DNA of 64,000 nt from Pseudobutyrivibrio sp. 49 (GTDB taxonomy: Bacteria; Bacillota; Clostridia; Lachnospirales; Lachnospiraceae): assembly GCF_900100545.1 (NCBI RefSeq), contig NZ_FNDP01000001.1:225115-289114 (forward strand), given 5' to 3'. Position numbers and translations under genes: made by a program. The notes beneath the pieces are model-generated. The model saw only the letters and a list, made by a program, of their open reading frames with translations. It had not been told where the DNA came from and made no database searches. Shown here piece after piece: positions 36,285-45,199 of the stretch (its first letter is position 1; each line of letters opens with the position of its first letter).

Positions 36285-37216
36285 CCCGATGGGGTTCCCA
36301 CATCCAGTACGATGGATTGGAAGCTTAATCAGTAATCTGACAGATTTATTTCTGAAAAGAGCAGAAAGAACTTTGGAGCCTGATAAAGTAAATAAACGCA
36401 AAAGAAAACTGGGGCTTATTATGGTAATTATCGTAATTACGGTCTCAGCAGGAATTTGTTTTGTTATTCTACACCTGGCATACACATTGAATTCAGTTTT
36501 AGGTCTTATAATAGAATCCGTAATTACGTATCAGTGTATTGCAGCAAAAAGTCTTTATGTGGAAAGCATGAAGGTTTATAAGGCTCTTGATCAGGAAGGC
36601 CTTGAAGCAGGAAGAAAAGCAGTGTCAATGATAGTTGGCAGAGATACAGCAAGTCTTGATGAAAAAGGAGTAATTAAAGCTGCGGTTGAGACTGTTGCGG
36701 AAAATACTTCAGATGGAGTGATTGCTCCACTTATTTATCTTGCTATAGGTGGTCCAGTTTTAGGAATTGCGTATAAGGCAATCAATACCATGGATTCCAT
36801 GGTTGGATATAAAAATGATAAGTATATGGATTTTGGAAGAGCTGCTGCAAAGCTTGATGATGTGGTGAATTTTATACCATCACGTATCAGTGCAGTGCTT
36901 ATTATTTTAAGTTGTTTGTTTTTAGGAAAGGATTACAGCTTTTTAGAAGCCTGCAAAATCTTTTTTAGAGACAGATTTAATCATGCCAGTCCAAATTCTG
37001 CTCAGACAGAAAGTGCCTGTGCAGGAGCCCTTGGATTACAGCTTGCAGGACCAGCAAGTTACTTTGGAAAGCTTGTAGAAAAAAAAGTACATTGGAGATC
37101 CAATACGTTCTATTGAGCTTAAGGATATAAAAAGAGCAAATATATTAATGTTTGGTGCATCTTTTTTATGTGAAGCAATTTGTATTTTGATACTAATGAT
37201 TTGGATAAATATGTAG
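36226..37216 (+). pseudogene. cbiB: Adenosylcobinamide-phosphate synthase CbiB, interrupted by a frameshift in an A8 run
   Basis: CbiB is a membrane enzyme attaching aminopropanol phosphate to cobyric acid. Frame 1 begins with TTG 36226 (GAGGG upstream; an ATG lies at 36238) and contains LFLGDPMGFPHPVRWIG, AVETVAENTSDGVIAPLIYLAIGG and NHASPNSAQTESACAGALG, but stops at 37116 after VEKKVHWRSNTFY. Skipping one A of the A8 tract 37079-37086 instead gives EKKYIGDPIRSIEL followed by a last membrane helix and a stop at 37214-37216, exactly the normal CbiB end (about 329 residues). Either a recent mutation, a sequencing error, or slippage that restores the frame. The rest of the operon looks active. 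Confidence 0.85.
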
Positions 37217-37236
37217 AAGGAAAAAAGGTTTCAATT

Positions 37237-38280
37237 ATGCATGGTGGTGACATCTACAGAAACAGCATACAGCACGACTTCTCAGTCAATATAAATCCAA
37301 TGGGGATGCCCGCTGAAGTTCAGTGGGTGCTGACTGAGGCAGTTTTTCATGCAAATAAATATCCTGATATTTATCATGAACGACTTGTTGAAATGACATC
37401 TGGAATTTTTAATATTCCAGAAAATCATATTGTATATGGAAATGGAGCATCAGAAATAATAATGGCAATATGTCATAGCATTGCCCCTAAAAAAGTGTTG
37501 TTACTGGCACCATGTTTTTCTGGGTACGAGACCTGCGTGAAAGGTGCCTGCAAGGATTGCGACATTTCATACTATTCCTTGTCGGAAGATAATGACTTTG
37601 AAATTCACCATGATATTTTGGAGCATATTCAGGTGGTAAAGGCAGATTTGATGTTTCTTACCAATCCAAATAATCCAAATGGTAAATTGATTTCAAAGAC
37701 GCTTTTAGAGGAGATTGTTTCAGCCTGTGAGAAAGCTGGAACAGTACTTGTAGTAGATGAGTGTTTTCTTGCTCTTACAGGAGAAGAAAGAGAAAACTCT
37801 CTTGCCTATGACATTTCAGAACACAAATCATTGATTGTTCTCAGGGCGTATACAAAAACCTTTGCCATACCTGGCGTAAGAATTGGTTATTGTTTATGCG
37901 GAAGCGAAGCTATGGCTACCTCGCTAAGGAATCATCTTCCAGAATGGAATCTTTCCATGTTTGCCCAGATGGCAGGTGTTGAATGTCTCAAACATATGGA
38001 ATACATAGAAGATTCAGCTAAGCTTATAGAGCAGGAAAGAAGATATTTGACTCAGGGGCTTAGTAGGCTTGGAGCAAAAGTTTATACCAGTGACGCAAAT
38101 TATATTCTATTTAAATGCTCAGAATTAGATTTAAATAAGAAAATATTGGAATATAGTATTTTAATTAGGGAGTGCTCAGATTATAATGGGTTGGAAAAAG
38201 GCTTTTATAGAGTAGCAGTTAAATCACATGGAGAAAATGAAAAGCTACTGTCGGCCCTGGAGGACTTACTTAATGATTAA
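37237..38280 (+). CDS. cobD: Threonine-phosphate decarboxylase CobD (PLP enzyme)
   Basis: 347 residues from ATG 37237, which gives the family-typical start MHGGDIYRN and follows AGAAGG/AAAGG; earlier in-frame TTG would lie inside cbiB. Fold type I aminotransferase-like: NINPMGMP, YGNGASEII, TNPNNPNGKLI, and the PLP lysine in AYTKTFAIPGVRIGY. It makes aminopropanol phosphate for CbiB. The 3' end overlaps the HD gene. Confidence 0.9.
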   Translation: MHGGDIYRNSIQHDFSVNINPMGMPAEVQWVLTEAVFHANKYPDIYHERLVEMTSGIFNIPENHIVYGNGASEIIMAICHSIAPKKVLLLAPCFSGYETCVKGACKDCDISYYSLSEDNDFEIHHDILEHIQVVKADLMFLTNPNNPNGKLISKTLLEEIVSACEKAGTVLVVDECFLALTGEERENSLAYDISEHKSLIVLRAYTKTFAIPGVRIGYCLCGSEAMATSLRNHLPEWNLSMFAQMAGVECLKHMEYIEDSAKLIEQERRYLTQGLSRLGAKVYTSDANYILFKCSELDLNKKILEYSILIRECSDYNGLEKGFYRVAVKSHGENEKLLSALEDLLND

Positions 38281-39037
38281 TGAACAACAGGTTAAACAGT
38301 TATTTGCAAATTATACAAGTGATTACAATCCAAAGGATCCAAAGATAGCATTGAAAATAGCTCACACCTATAAGGTGGCTGAGAATTCAAAGGCTATTGC
38401 TGAAAGTCTTGGTCTGTCAGAAGAGGATGTTGAGCTGGCATGGCTTATCGGTATGCTTCATGATATAGGCAGATTTGAACAGATTAAAAGATACCAGACC
38501 TTCAGTGACGCACAGTCTGTAGATCATGCAGAATTCGGTGCGGATTTATTGTTTAAGGAACCAGGTTTAATAAAAGATTATATTGAAACAAGAGAGTATG
38601 ACAATTTAATCGAAACAGCAATAAGAGAACATAATAAATATCGTATTTCCGATAAGTTGGATGATAGAACAAAGATGTTTGCGAATATTATCAGGGATGC
38701 GGATAAAATTGATATTTTCCGTGTTCAGGTAGAGGAGCCAATAGAAGGAATATATGGAGTTCCTTTTGAATGTATAAAAAGTCAGCCTTTAAGTGATCAG
38801 GTGTTGGAGCAGGTCAAAGCTCACACGGCAGTCTTGCGAAGCACTAAGATTTCTTATTTAGATTATTATGTTGGGCATTTTTCATTGGCCTTTGAGCTGG
38901 TTTATCCATATAGTAGAAAGCTTACTATTCAGCAGGGGTATTTAGCTCAGCTTCTCACTATTCAGGTAGAGGATGAGAACACTCAGCAAAAGCTGGATTA
39001 TATTAAAAAGGAAATTGAAGATTTTTTATTTGCATAA
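38273..39037 (+). CDS. HD-domain phosphohydrolase
   Basis: 254 residues from ATG 38273, with GGAGGA eight bases upstream. HD superfamily motif MLHDIGRFEQIKRY (about 62-76) with an upstream H (KIAHTYKVAENS), DHAEFGADLL and IRDADKIDIFRVQ supply the metal ligands. Such proteins hydrolyse nucleotides or phosphate esters; the substrate is unknown. It overlaps the end of cobD by 8 bases and so may be cotranscribed with the cobalamin genes, though no cobalamin role is known. Confidence 0.8.
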   Translation: MINEQQVKQLFANYTSDYNPKDPKIALKIAHTYKVAENSKAIAESLGLSEEDVELAWLIGMLHDIGRFEQIKRYQTFSDAQSVDHAEFGADLLFKEPGLIKDYIETREYDNLIETAIREHNKYRISDKLDDRTKMFANIIRDADKIDIFRVQVEEPIEGIYGVPFECIKSQPLSDQVLEQVKAHTAVLRSTKISYLDYYVGHFSLAFELVYPYSRKLTIQQGYLAQLLTIQVEDENTQQKLDYIKKEIEDFLFA

Positions 39038-39055
39038 ATCAAGGAGAATAAAAAT

Positions 39056-40015
39056 ATGAAATTGGGTATAGCCGGCAACGGTGTTATAGTACAGGAAGTC
39101 CTGTCCTTCATAGATGAGATTGGATTTGAAGAAATTTATATCTGTGGAAGAAAGCAAAGCGAAGACAAGCTTAAGGAACTAGCTAAAAAGTATTCGTTAA
39201 AGGGTGTTTATACAGATTATGACGATCTTTTGAAATCAGACATTGAGTTGGTTTACATAGGGGTTTTAAATGATTTGCATGTAGAGTACTCAAAGCGTGC
39301 AATTGAAGCTGGAAAGCATGTAATATGCGAAAAGCCAATCTCTATTAATTTGGCAGAACTGGAAGAGCTTGATGAGCTTGCTAAGAAAAATGGGGTTATG
39401 CTCTTTGAGGCTATGAGCATTTATCACCTGCCTGCATATAAGCAGCTTCAGGAAGATGTTAAGCTTGTAGGAGATTTAAAGCTTTGTAATTTCAATTACA
39501 GTCAGATGTCACGTCGATACAAGAACTTTCATGAAGGAACTGCAACTCCTGCAGTGTTTGATCCAGCCCATGCAGGTGGAGCACTTAGAGATTTAAATGT
39601 TTATAACATTTCTGCAATGGTAGGGTTATTTGGAATGCCAAAGTCAGCTACCTATAGTCCTAATATGGAAAAGGGAGTTGATACCAGCGGAGTATTGTTA
39701 GCTGATTACGGCAGCTTTAAATGTATATGCGCTGCCACAAAGGATTGCAATGCACCAGGACCAAGTACAATCCAAGGTGTGGATGCCACAATATGTATTT
39801 ATCCTCATGTTAATGGTATGACTGAATATGATGTTCTTTTTAATGACATGGATACAGAAACAAAAGAGGTGGATCTTTCAGATGGAAGCCACAGATTGTA
39901 TTTTGAATTTGTAGAATATAAGAGAATCATTGAAGAAAAAGATTCCAGCTCACAGCAGAAGCTGATGGAATACAGCAAAGCCGTGGCTGGTATCATAGAT
40001 ATGGTACAAAATTAA
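39056..40015 (+). CDS. Gfo/Idh/MocA family oxidoreductase
   Basis: 319 residues. N-terminal NAD(P)-binding domain with GIAGNGVIVQEVLSF (about 4-18), VYIGVLNDLHVEYSKRAIEAGKHVICEKP (about 67-95, containing the conserved EKP), and a C-terminal substrate domain with GGALRDLNVYNISAMVGLFG. A sugar or inositol dehydrogenase-type enzyme; substrate unknown. Its stop overlaps the stop of the convergent radical SAM gene by four bases. Confidence 0.87.
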   Translation: MKLGIAGNGVIVQEVLSFIDEIGFEEIYICGRKQSEDKLKELAKKYSLKGVYTDYDDLLKSDIELVYIGVLNDLHVEYSKRAIEAGKHVICEKPISINLAELEELDELAKKNGVMLFEAMSIYHLPAYKQLQEDVKLVGDLKLCNFNYSQMSRRYKNFHEGTATPAVFDPAHAGGALRDLNVYNISAMVGLFGMPKSATYSPNMEKGVDTSGVLLADYGSFKCICAATKDCNAPGPSTIQGVDATICIYPHVNGMTEYDVLFNDMDTETKEVDLSDGSHRLYFEFVEYKRIIEEKDSSSQQKLMEYSKAVAGIIDMVQN

Positions 40016-40911
40016 AGATTAGAAATATATTTACGCATAGTGTTCATTACAAGCTTCTTGTTGCCACTCCATAGAGGGGCGATGAGAAGCTTTTTTGGTC
40101 CATCTCCAGTAAGACGATGAATAACAGTTTCTTTTGGAAGGAGCTGTAGACATTTACCTACAAGCTCACAGTATTCCTCCAGTTCATATATATGGAAAGG
40201 CTCTTTTTCATACATATCAGCCAATTTAGTTCCTTTTAAAACATGTAAGAGCTGAAGCTTTATTCCAAAAAGAGTTGGATTTAGATTTGCTAAATACTTG
40301 ATGGTTTCTAATATATCGCTTTCTGATTCGCCTGGAAGACCAAGTATTACATGCACCACAACTTTTAGACCAGCATCTGTAAGTCTTTTATATGCATCCT
40401 CAAATACTGAAAGTTCATAGCCTCTGTTAATAAAACGAGCTGTTTCTTCGTGAATAGTTTGTAAGCCAAGCTCTACCCATACTTCCTTGGTCTTATTTAA
40501 CGCAGCAAGAAAGTCTATCATCTCATCAGAAAGACAGTCTGGTCTTGTGCCAATGGAAAGACCGACGATTTCTGGGTAGGAGAGTACTTCTTTAAAAAGT
40601 GTCATAAGTCGCTGTTGGTCACCGTAGGTGTTTGTAAAGGACTGAAAATATGCTATGTACTTTCTCTCTGAAAGTGGAATCTTAGCTGGAATTTTAGAAT
40701 CAACCAGCTTTCTGGCAGAGGTTATCTGTTCATTTAGTGGCATAAATTTTGCAGCAAAATCCCCTGAGCCGCCTTCTGAACAGAAGATACATCCTCCTGT
40801 ACTTATAGTTCCATCTCTATTTGGACAGGTACAGCCACTTGTAAGAGATAACTTATAGACTTTTGTTCCGTATTTATCTTTTAGATAATCTGATAGGCTT
40901 AAATAGTTCAT
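40012..40911 (-). CDS. Radical SAM protein of the YtqA/YhcC (TIGR01212) family
   Basis: 299 residues. The iron-sulfur cluster cysteines are in SGCTCPNRDGTISTGGCIFC, the longer-spaced motif of this family, followed by EGGSGDFA. SIGTRPDCLSDEMIDFL, ELGLQTIHEETARFINRG and VVHVILGLPGESE are family-typical. The precise reaction is not established (a tRNA modification role has been suggested for relatives). Convergent with the Gfo/Idh gene. Confidence 0.9.
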   Translation of the reverse strand: MNYLSLSDYLKDKYGTKVYKLSLTSGCTCPNRDGTISTGGCIFCSEGGSGDFAAKFMPLNEQITSARKLVDSKIPAKIPLSERKYIAYFQSFTNTYGDQQRLMTLFKEVLSYPEIVGLSIGTRPDCLSDEMIDFLAALNKTKEVWVELGLQTIHEETARFINRGYELSVFEDAYKRLTDAGLKVVVHVILGLPGESESDILETIKYLANLNPTLFGIKLQLLHVLKGTKLADMYEKEPFHIYELEEYCELVGKCLQLLPKETVIHRLTGDGPKKLLIAPLWSGNKKLVMNTMRKYISNL

Positions 40912-40961
40912 GACACAATTTTATAGCCTTGTAGTCATATCTTCAATAATAAAAATTATGA

Positions 40962-40990
40962 TTGACAAGCGGGTATTTCTGTTATAGAAT
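40962..40990 (+). promoter_or_regulatory. Sigma-A-type promoter
   Basis: TTGACA (40962-40967), 17-base spacer, TAGAAT (40985-40990). It should drive the small gene at 41053; the leader of about 55 bases ends in GAGGAAGAAG before the ATG. Confidence 0.75.
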
Positions 40991-41052
40991 CGATAAGGTT
41001 TTTGAATAGTATTAGTATTTGTAATGTTTATAGGTATTGAGGAAGAAGAATT

Positions 41053-41475
41053 ATGATTACAGTTCGTACGAGAAAAAAAATTGGTATGACACAGCAGCAG
41101 CTTGGAGGTACTAAGGAAGAAGCTTTCGTTGTTGATTTAGGACAGAATTTTATTGATTTTGTTAAAAAGTATTCAGAGGATTATCAGTATGAGAGTTCTC
41201 TTTTATATGGAAAGATGAGTGAGTATGTTAAGGCTAAGGATAGCGAGAATATCCAAAAGTTATTTTCAACAATTCAGGTCTTTGGTACATATGATAAAAT
41301 CACTCAGTTTACTACAAAGTATAAGACTGTTAAGTCAGCAAGTGGTAATGCCTTCAACGGAACAGTTTTTGAGGGCGGTCCTGATGAAAAGGCAGAGCTT
41401 GAAAGAATTGTAGCTCATACCTGTGGAATGTGTTCTGAAAAGGGTGATGAGTTCCTTGGAAAGCTTTTAGCTTAA
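41053..41475 (+). CDS. Conserved-looking small protein of unknown function
   Basis: 140 residues, soluble, no signal peptide or membrane helix. The C-terminal part ends HTCGMCSEKGDEFLGKLLA, with a CxxC. A Lys/Gln-rich N-terminus (TRKKIGMTQQQLGG) precedes helical sequence. It has its own consensus promoter and a terminator, so it is a single-gene transcript that is probably well expressed. I recognise no family. Confidence 0.75.
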   Translation: MITVRTRKKIGMTQQQLGGTKEEAFVVDLGQNFIDFVKKYSEDYQYESSLLYGKMSEYVKAKDSENIQKLFSTIQVFGTYDKITQFTTKYKTVKSASGNAFNGTVFEGGPDEKAELERIVAHTCGMCSEKGDEFLGKLLA

Positions 41476-41500
41476 TTTTGAATTGTAATCTAAAATATTA

Positions 41501-41529
41501 AGAACCAGATGGAAGTCTGGTTCTTTTTT
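41501..41529 (+). terminator. Intrinsic terminator
   Basis: AGAACCAGA (41501-41509) pairs perfectly with TCTGGTTCT (41516-41524), loop TGGAAG, then a T-run. Confidence 0.9.
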
Positions 41530-41549
41530 ATGGCTTGATATAATTTTAT

Positions 41550-42980
41550 TTACCTCCACAGCCGTAGCCATAAGATAAATATGCAGGTGAGAGTGATAAC
41601 TATTGCTCCAAATACTAAAAATGACAGAGTACGCCTTGAAATCATAAATTGAGAATTGATGATTATGGTGGTATCTTCAGCCTTTAAATCATCACCACTA
41701 TATTTCAATGGATTGATTCGGCGCATTTTTCTTGATACTGATACCAGTAAATCAAAAAGTTCCATATGTTTTCTTAGAAATTGAATCAGATTGTCTGAGG
41801 CATGTCGCATCTTTAAAATAGATATGACTGCCTCAGGCTTTTTTCCTATTAGTTCCATTAACAGGTCATAGTTTGTCACGAAGTTTATAGCACCAAGCAT
41901 ATTGGTGCTGAATCCATTCTGCTGTAGGATTTCCCTTACAGAATCTATCATTTTAGGTTTTTCAACTTTATAGCGTAAAGTATAGGCAATTAATTTAGCT
42001 GCACTATCTGAATTAGTGCTGTCAGAAAAGGAATATACCAGTTTGTCGGTATCGCCGCTGGAGGCATTAACGATAACGCTGCCAAGCATATTGGCAACCT
42101 TTTCCTTTGTAGACATGCGGATAGATCTGATAAAGCTGTTAAGCATTTTATCAAGAGCTGACATCTTCTTATCCTGACCAGGTGCCTCATGTATTGTCAT
42201 TTCTCCAATATCATCATAGAAAGCGATGGCATTCGGACAATGATTTTCAGCAAAGCCAAGACGACCGTAATTGGTGCCTAAGTAGAACTGCTTTTTGCCC
42301 ACATCGTTTAAAAGGATATTTACAAAATCACTTTCTGCGCTTATGTTCAGTATCTTATCCTGATTCTTTAATATTAATGGTGAATATTTACGAATGAATT
42401 CGTCAGAGAATCCCTGTCCGTCAAAAGAAAAGCAGTTGTCTACTCTGTCATCCATTATAGTGATAAACTTTGCTTTATTTCCGCCCTTGGAATGACCAGT
42501 TACTGTGATGGTATCATAGCTCTCCAAATCTAGAGATTTAAACCAGTTTAGGGCGTTATCCTGAAATTCTGTAGGTACACGATATAACCCGGAAACATTA
42601 TCTATCCATTCAGCATCGCTTTGTGTTCCTTTGAAGGCAACTATTGCTTCGTTTGCTGAAGGATCGAAGAGAAGAGCACTACGTCCACCTCCAGCACCTT
42701 CACTTTCATAGTGTACCTGCATAATGATAATATTCTTCAGATGCTCCATAGGTCTTATGGCCCACATAAGCTGTTTATATTCTGCTCCGGTTACACCAGT
42801 GCTATATTCCTTATCATTTTCAATTTTTGTTGCATAGTGAAGTACACCATCTACAAAATTGCCAATGGTTCGGGATTCTTGACTTATTGAAAGGAAAGTT
42901 CCTCTTGGACCTCCAAGATTCTCGCAGTAAAGCAGGCAGTTAATCAAAACAATTTCTTCTATAGATAGACAACTGTTCAT
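41550..42980 (-). CDS. Mbeg1-like (DUF2974) alpha/beta hydrolase with C-terminal membrane helix
   Basis: 476 residues. The nucleophile elbow is TVTGHSKGGNKA (about 168-179), typical of the lipase-like Mbeg1/DUF2974 family; IVAFKGTQSDAEWIDN precedes it. Residues about 285-440 are helical, and a single hydrophobic helix lies at the very end (TLSFLVFGAIVITLTCIFIL), suggesting a tail-anchored protein. The substrate is unknown. The downstream order suggests cotranscription after the unknown gene at 42998-43654. Confidence 0.85.
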   Translation of the reverse strand: MNSCLSIEEIVLINCLLYCENLGGPRGTFLSISQESRTIGNFVDGVLHYATKIENDKEYSTGVTGAEYKQLMWAIRPMEHLKNIIIMQVHYESEGAGGGRSALLFDPSANEAIVAFKGTQSDAEWIDNVSGLYRVPTEFQDNALNWFKSLDLESYDTITVTGHSKGGNKAKFITIMDDRVDNCFSFDGQGFSDEFIRKYSPLILKNQDKILNISAESDFVNILLNDVGKKQFYLGTNYGRLGFAENHCPNAIAFYDDIGEMTIHEAPGQDKKMSALDKMLNSFIRSIRMSTKEKVANMLGSVIVNASSGDTDKLVYSFSDSTNSDSAAKLIAYTLRYKVEKPKMIDSVREILQQNGFSTNMLGAINFVTNYDLLMELIGKKPEAVISILKMRHASDNLIQFLRKHMELFDLLVSVSRKMRRINPLKYSGDDLKAEDTTIIINSQFMISRRTLSFLVFGAIVITLTCIFILWLRLWR

Positions 42981-42997
42981 AAAAATACCTCTTTGGA

Positions 42998-43654
42998 TTA
43001 TAACAATATACTATCAGAAAAAACTCGGTCTCTGGCAAAGTCGCCATCACAGCTTGATAGAATTACCAGATATACCTCGCCACTTATTTTATTTGTCTGT
43101 AAGCAGGTCTTTATCTTTTCCATGACAGCCTGATAGTCTTCATCAGGAAGCTTTGAACCATCAAGGAAAATTTTGAAATCATTTCCAGCGTCTATTTCTC
43201 CAGTCAAAACTTTTTCGGCAGATATTTCTTCTCCGTATTCTTCTCCAAGATATTCCCAAAATGATACTTCTATGGTAATAACAGGCAGATTAGCTTTAGT
43301 AAGTAACTCTTCTAGATAATTCTTTATAGGCTCACGTATTATCTGTCCAAAGAAGGCATCTCTTACAGTGAAATATTTATCGTTCTCTTCGGACATTGCA
43401 ATAAAAGCAGATTCTCTGTTGATTTCCTTAGATTTGAAATACCATTCCGAATAAGTTCGTGTTGTACCTGATTTTGGTTCACAGCCGGTTATTTCAAAAG
43501 TGAAGCTTGGGTATTTTTCTATCAGGTAATTTTCTACAGCTCTCATTTCATTAAGAAGAGTAGCATCACTTTCACGAAGATTTCCACTCTCAATTTCTTC
43601 GGTATTAAAGGAAATACCGTTTAATACCTTTTTCTCGGAAGCTGTTATATCCAT
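42998..43654 (-). CDS. Protein of unknown function upstream of the Mbeg1-like gene
   Basis: 218 residues when started at the ATG whose complement lies at 43652-43654; AGGTG/GGAGG (complement of 43661-43665) is six bases upstream, whereas an ATG seven codons earlier overlaps that site. Soluble, acidic, mixed alpha/beta, with FTIEITGCEP, YSEWYFKSKEIN and FWEYLGEEYGEE. I recognise no family with confidence. It is 17 bases from the next gene, so the two probably work together. Confidence 0.65.
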   Translation of the reverse strand: MDITASEKKVLNGISFNTEEIESGNLRESDATLLNEMRAVENYLIEKYPSFTFEITGCEPKSGTTRTYSEWYFKSKEINRESAFIAMSEENDKYFTVRDAFFGQIIREPIKNYLEELLTKANLPVITIEVSFWEYLGEEYGEEISAEKVLTGEIDAGNDFKIFLDGSKLPDEDYQAVMEKIKTCLQTNKISGEVYLVILSSCDGDFARDRVFSDSILL

Positions 43655-43746
43655 AAGACACCTCCATTTCTTCACTACGACAGTATACGTATTCTACCAC
43701 GCAATTATGAAGACAGTGTTAAATTACCCAATCAATAGAAATTGGA

Positions 43747-43775
43747 TTGTCATGCGTTATTTTCTGTGCTATGAT
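43747..43775 (+). promoter_or_regulatory. Sigma-A-type promoter
   Basis: TTGTCA (43747-43752), 17-base spacer, TATGAT (43770-43775), upstream of the multi-helix protein at 43835. Confidence 0.65.
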
Positions 43776-43834
43776 ACACAGCTGTTGAAAAAAATTACAC
43801 TATATAACTGTATGGAAGAATGAGGAGAATAGTG

Positions 43835-44950
43835 GTGAACGATATAATAATTAACAGAGGAAGACAAAAAGAATTAGATTGGGCTAAGGCTTTCAGTGTA
43901 TTGTTTATGGTCTGCATACATTGTTATGAGGAGATTAGCAATATCGATGCAGAGATAGCACCAACTGGAATCTTTAGAAATCTTATGGAGTTTTTAGCTG
44001 GTCCATTGGGAGCGCCTATGTTTATGTTTTGTATGGGTGTAGGAATTATGTATTCCAGAAACAATACACCTGCTGATATGACAAAAAGAGGTTTGAAGTT
44101 ACTTGGAACTGGATATTTATTAAGCTTTGTAAAAGGTACTGTTCCTACTGCAATAGCTATATACTTAGGATATGAAGTTCCATGGACACTTGCAGATTCT
44201 TTGTTTTTGGTAAGTATTCTCCAGTTTGCAGGAATGGCATTTTTCACAATTGCCCTCATGAAGAAATTGAGACTTCCACTTCCAGCTATGATGGCAGTAT
44301 CCCTTGTCCTTTCTGTATTAGGAGGAATGCTTTCAAAGCTTGATTTCACAAATTCATGGACTAAATATTTATTTGGCTTATTTTTCGATACCTGTGATGT
44401 TACAACCTTTCCAATGTTTAGATGGTTATTTTATCCAGTATTTGGAATGATTTTTGCATACTATTTACAGCGTACAGAGGACAAAACAAGATTTTACCGT
44501 CTTATTTGCCCAGTGGCTTTAGTTGGAACAATCGCATTCACTCTAATTTATACAGCATGTGGATATGATATTAGAACAATGTACATGTTGGCTGGCAGAG
44601 TTTTCTATCATCAGTCTTTACTTCATCATTTATTTATTTCAATGGTAATCCTTGTGGCTGTATCATTATGTTATTTCCTTTCTCAGGTAGTAAAGAATAT
44701 TGCAGTGAATGGGGCAACAGCATACCTTGGAAAGAATGTTGATGTAATCTATCTTGTTCAGTGGGTAATTATTATATATGCTGAGTCATTTATGAATATA
44801 TTTGGTGGATTCAGAATTTCAGCACCATACATTATTCCAGCTGGCATTCTTGTACTTGTATCAAGTATAGGATTAATTGAATTATGGCGCTTTGTTAAGG
44901 GCTCATTCCCGGTAATTAATAGACAACGCGGCAATTATGTGAATGTATAA
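43835..44950 (+). CDS. Multi-helix membrane protein, acyltransferase-like
   Basis: 371 residues from GTG 43835; GAGGAG is seven bases upstream, and the earlier ATG 43820 overlaps that site. About ten membrane helices. The N-terminal RQKELDWAKAFSVLFMVCIHCYEE, with a His at the end of helix 1, and the following FMFCMGVGIMYSR resemble acyltransferase-3/DUF1624 (heparan N-acetyltransferase-like) proteins. It probably moves an acyl group across the membrane onto a surface sugar; the substrate is unknown. Confidence 0.65.
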   Translation: MNDIIINRGRQKELDWAKAFSVLFMVCIHCYEEISNIDAEIAPTGIFRNLMEFLAGPLGAPMFMFCMGVGIMYSRNNTPADMTKRGLKLLGTGYLLSFVKGTVPTAIAIYLGYEVPWTLADSLFLVSILQFAGMAFFTIALMKKLRLPLPAMMAVSLVLSVLGGMLSKLDFTNSWTKYLFGLFFDTCDVTTFPMFRWLFYPVFGMIFAYYLQRTEDKTRFYRLICPVALVGTIAFTLIYTACGYDIRTMYMLAGRVFYHQSLLHHLFISMVILVAVSLCYFLSQVVKNIAVNGATAYLGKNVDVIYLVQWVIIIYAESFMNIFGGFRISAPYIIPAGILVLVSSIGLIELWRFVKGSFPVINRQRGNYVNV

Positions 44951-44962
44951 GAAGAAAATCAC

Positions 44963-44976
44963 TTAAACGTTTACGA
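44963..44976. promoter_or_regulatory. Candidate CcpA (cre) site
   Basis: TTAAACGTTTACGA contains the palindrome TAAACGTTTA and resembles the cre consensus TGNAARCGNWWWCA. It sits about 17 bases upstream of the -35 box of the PTS promoter, a position compatible with activation. Confidence 0.4.
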
Positions 44977-44992
44977 AAATAACGAAAAAGTA

Positions 44993-45021
44993 TTGACACA
45001 AGGACACATACGTGATAATTT
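44993..45021 (+). promoter_or_regulatory. PTS operon promoter
   Basis: TTGACA (44993-44998) followed at 17 bases by TAATTT (45016-45021); GATAAT at 45014-45019 with a 15-base spacer is the alternative. Confidence 0.6.
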
Positions 45022-45030
45022 AACATCCGT

Positions 45031-45064
45031 AGTGTGTAACTTGTAACCAATCAAGGCACGAACT
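45031..45064 (+). promoter_or_regulatory. RAT-like ribonucleic antiterminator
   Basis: AGTGTGTAACTTG (45031-45043) and CAAGGCACGAACT (45052-45064) match the halves of the RAT element bound by BglG/LicT/GlcT proteins (TGTNACTG and CAGGCA cores). Its 3' half overlaps the 5' stem of the following terminator, so the two structures exclude each other. Confidence 0.75.
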
Positions 45065-45108
45065 ATACATAAACTATTTTGTATTTATGTGGGTTCGTGT
45101 CTTTTTTT
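45055..45108 (+). terminator. Leader terminator of the PTS operon
   Basis: GGCACGAAC (45055-45063) pairs with GTTCGTGTC (45093-45101), with an inner ACATAAA/TTTATGT stem, followed by seven T. It attenuates the PTS genes unless the RAT is stabilised by the antiterminator protein. Confidence 0.88.
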
Positions 45109-45199
45109 ATGCCCATTTACCCATCACCCGGCATAGGAGAAGACAAATACTTTCCCATATAGGTGCGCAAAAATTTTTCATGTATAGGAGATTAAAAAA

